Assembly (NCBI GenBank): GCA_002343845.1
Contig: DDSQ01000172.1
Span: 84,094-129,305 of the forward strand
Length of the DNA: 45,212 bases
Source of the DNA: Planctomycetes bacterium UBA2386
GTDB taxonomy: Bacteria > Planctomycetota > UBA1135 > UBA2386
Reading direction: 5' to 3'
The position numbers and the translations under genes are program-made. The notes below the pieces were generated by a model. It had not been told where the DNA came from and ran no database searches. It saw only the letters and a list, made by a program, of their open reading frames with translations. This document shows positions 44,462 through 45,212 of this stretch, in pieces. Position 1 is the first letter of the stretch; every line of letters begins with the position of its first letter.

Positions 44462-45022
44462 TCACACCTTGATTAGCCGGCTCACGAGCGACTTGAAGCG
44501 ATGGCGGGCGCGGAACAAGCGGGTGCTGACCGTCTTGACCGGGCAGCCCATCACGGCCGCCGCGTCCTCGTAGCTGAGCCCTTCGACTTCGCACAGCACG
44601 AAGGCCTCCCGGAACTTCATCGGCAGCTCGGCGATCGCCTTCTCGATCGCCTCGTTGGCCTCGCGCGTTTCGGCCAACTGGTCCGGTGCGACGGTGTCGT
44701 GGTCCGCCGGCACGAACGGCTGGTCGTCGTCCTTCTGCAGGTCGCGGAACAGGCTGAGCTTGAACTTGCGGCGGCGGAGTTGGTCGAGGCAGAGGTTGCG
44801 CGAGACGCGGAACAACCAGGGCCGGTAGGCGGCCGTCGGAACGTGGTTCAGGTGACGGTAGAGCGCCAGGAACGCGTCCTGGGCCACGTCCTCCGCGGCG
44901 GTGGGGTCGCCGAGCAGTCGCGTCGCGTAGGCCTTCAGGCTGTCGGCGTGCTCGGCCAGGGCGCGATGGTAGGCCACCATCGTCACCGGGTCGGGCTGGC
45001 TTTCCTGGCTCGGCTTCGCCAT
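44462..45022 (-). CDS. ECF-type RNA polymerase sigma-70 factor
   Basis: 186 residues from ATG 45022. Region 2 shows LGDPTAAEDVAQDAFLALYR and FRVSRNLCLDQLRRRKFK (core binding and -10 recognition). Region 4 shows LPMKFREAFVLCEVEGLSYE and AAAVMGCPVKTVSTRLFRAR (helix-turn-helix for the -35). It is a classic group-4 sigma factor and, with the zinc-finger anti-sigma gene 4 bases downstream, should respond to an envelope signal. It is divergent from a probable epimerase gene, with a palindrome between them. Confidence 0.94.
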   Translation of the reverse strand: MAKPSQESQPDPVTMVAYHRALAEHADSLKAYATRLLGDPTAAEDVAQDAFLALYRHLNHVPTAAYRPWLFRVSRNLCLDQLRRRKFKLSLFRDLQKDDDQPFVPADHDTVAPDQLAETREANEAIEKAIAELPMKFREAFVLCEVEGLSYEDAAAVMGCPVKTVSTRLFRARHRFKSLVSRLIKV

Positions 45023-45046
45023 CGCGGGAGAGGGTATCGGCTGGGA

Positions 45047-45075
45047 CTGGCGAGTCCGGGGCCCCGGCTCGCCAG
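45047..45075. promoter_or_regulatory. Near-perfect 29-base palindrome in the divergent region upstream of the ECF sigma gene
   Basis: CTGGCGAG (45047-45054) and CTCGCCAG (45068-45075) flank CCGGGG/CCCCGG, giving a 14-bp perfect inverted repeat with one unpaired T at 45055. It lies 24 bases upstream of the sigma start. It may be an operator or a structured leader hairpin; no T tract follows, so a terminator is unlikely. Confidence 0.55.
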
Positions 45076-45151
45076 GCGTCGCAGAACGGGGGCCTCGGGC
45101 GATAACTCCGACTGGACGAAAAACCGCAGGCGGGGCACTGTTGCCCGCCCC

Positions 45152-45212
45152 ATGGCGGACTCCGCGAACACCACCTCACCGCCGACCGCGCGGCGCTGGC
45201 TGGTGACCGGCG
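45152..45212 (+). CDS. 5' end of a probable NAD(P)-dependent epimerase/SDR-type protein (cut by window edge)
   Basis: Twenty codons are visible from ATG 45152: MADSANTTSPPTARRWLVTG. The ending RRWLVTG is the usual first beta-strand and start of the Rossmann GxxGxxG motif in extended SDR sugar epimerases and dehydratases, normally followed by xxGFIG. A GGCGGG/CCCGCC inverted repeat lies immediately upstream of the ATG. The identification rests on this short stretch only. Confidence 0.45.
   Translation, partial: MADSANTTSPPTARRWLVTG

Overview
The window is GC-rich (roughly 70% by eye) and almost fully coding, with genes on both strands. It looks like a chromosomal segment of a Planctomycetota bacterium. 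The clues are an ECF sigma gene overlapping a membrane Ser/Thr kinase fused to a sulfatase-modifying (FGE/SUMF1-like) domain, a second ECF sigma plus zinc-finger anti-sigma pair, many large secreted proteins (VIT/VWA, carboxypeptidase-regulatory repeats, parallel beta-helix, LVIVD repeats), and a C-terminal tail beginning GTGTPGTGG of a type common in planctomycete secreted proteins. This assignment is inference; Myxococcota is the main alternative. No rRNA, tRNA, CRISPR array or insertion sequence was recognised.

Layout. 1-5432: the 5' part of an RlmD-like rRNA methyltransferase running off the left edge, then a zinc-ribbon rhomboid protease, a secreted class A beta-lactamase-like serine hydrolase, a pentaheme cytochrome c and a DinB-fold protein. 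5465-9847 (minus): a fused 2-oxoacid dehydrogenase E1, a membrane-anchored SGNH hydrolase and a FabD-like acyltransferase that lacks the malonate-binding arginine. 9887-14137 (minus): four genes chained by 4-base overlaps, namely ECF sigma factor, kinase/FGE and two unrecognised proteins. 14138-14513 is a non-coding, repeat- and hairpin-rich gap. 14514-20194: two paralogous secreted beta-helix proteins in opposite orientation flank an LVIVD-repeat (choice-of-anchor B) protein. A second SGNH hydrolase follows (20238-21302).

21399-25901 is an accessory-looking island. It holds an AAA_14/DUF4143 ATPase behind a palindromic operator-like site, and two lower-GC unrecognised ORFs arranged exactly like integron gene cassettes with attC-like sites, with no integrase in the window. 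An orphan DNA methyltransferase with unusual motif order and a translationally coupled membrane protein close it.

25914-45212 returns to core-like content: a DUF3500 lipoprotein, an acyl-CoA synthetase, a TruC-like pseudouridine synthase, a large (alpha/alpha)6-barrel glycosidase-like protein, a secreted cyclophilin, a threonine/serine dehydratase, an Xaa-Pro aminopeptidase, a 984-residue regulatory-repeat protein, a HEAT-like secreted protein, a VIT-VWA protein, a small membrane protein, a HEAT-VWA protein whose 5' end appears frameshifted, an anti-sigma factor and its ECF sigma factor, and the first codons of a probable NAD-dependent epimerase/SDR protein at the right edge.
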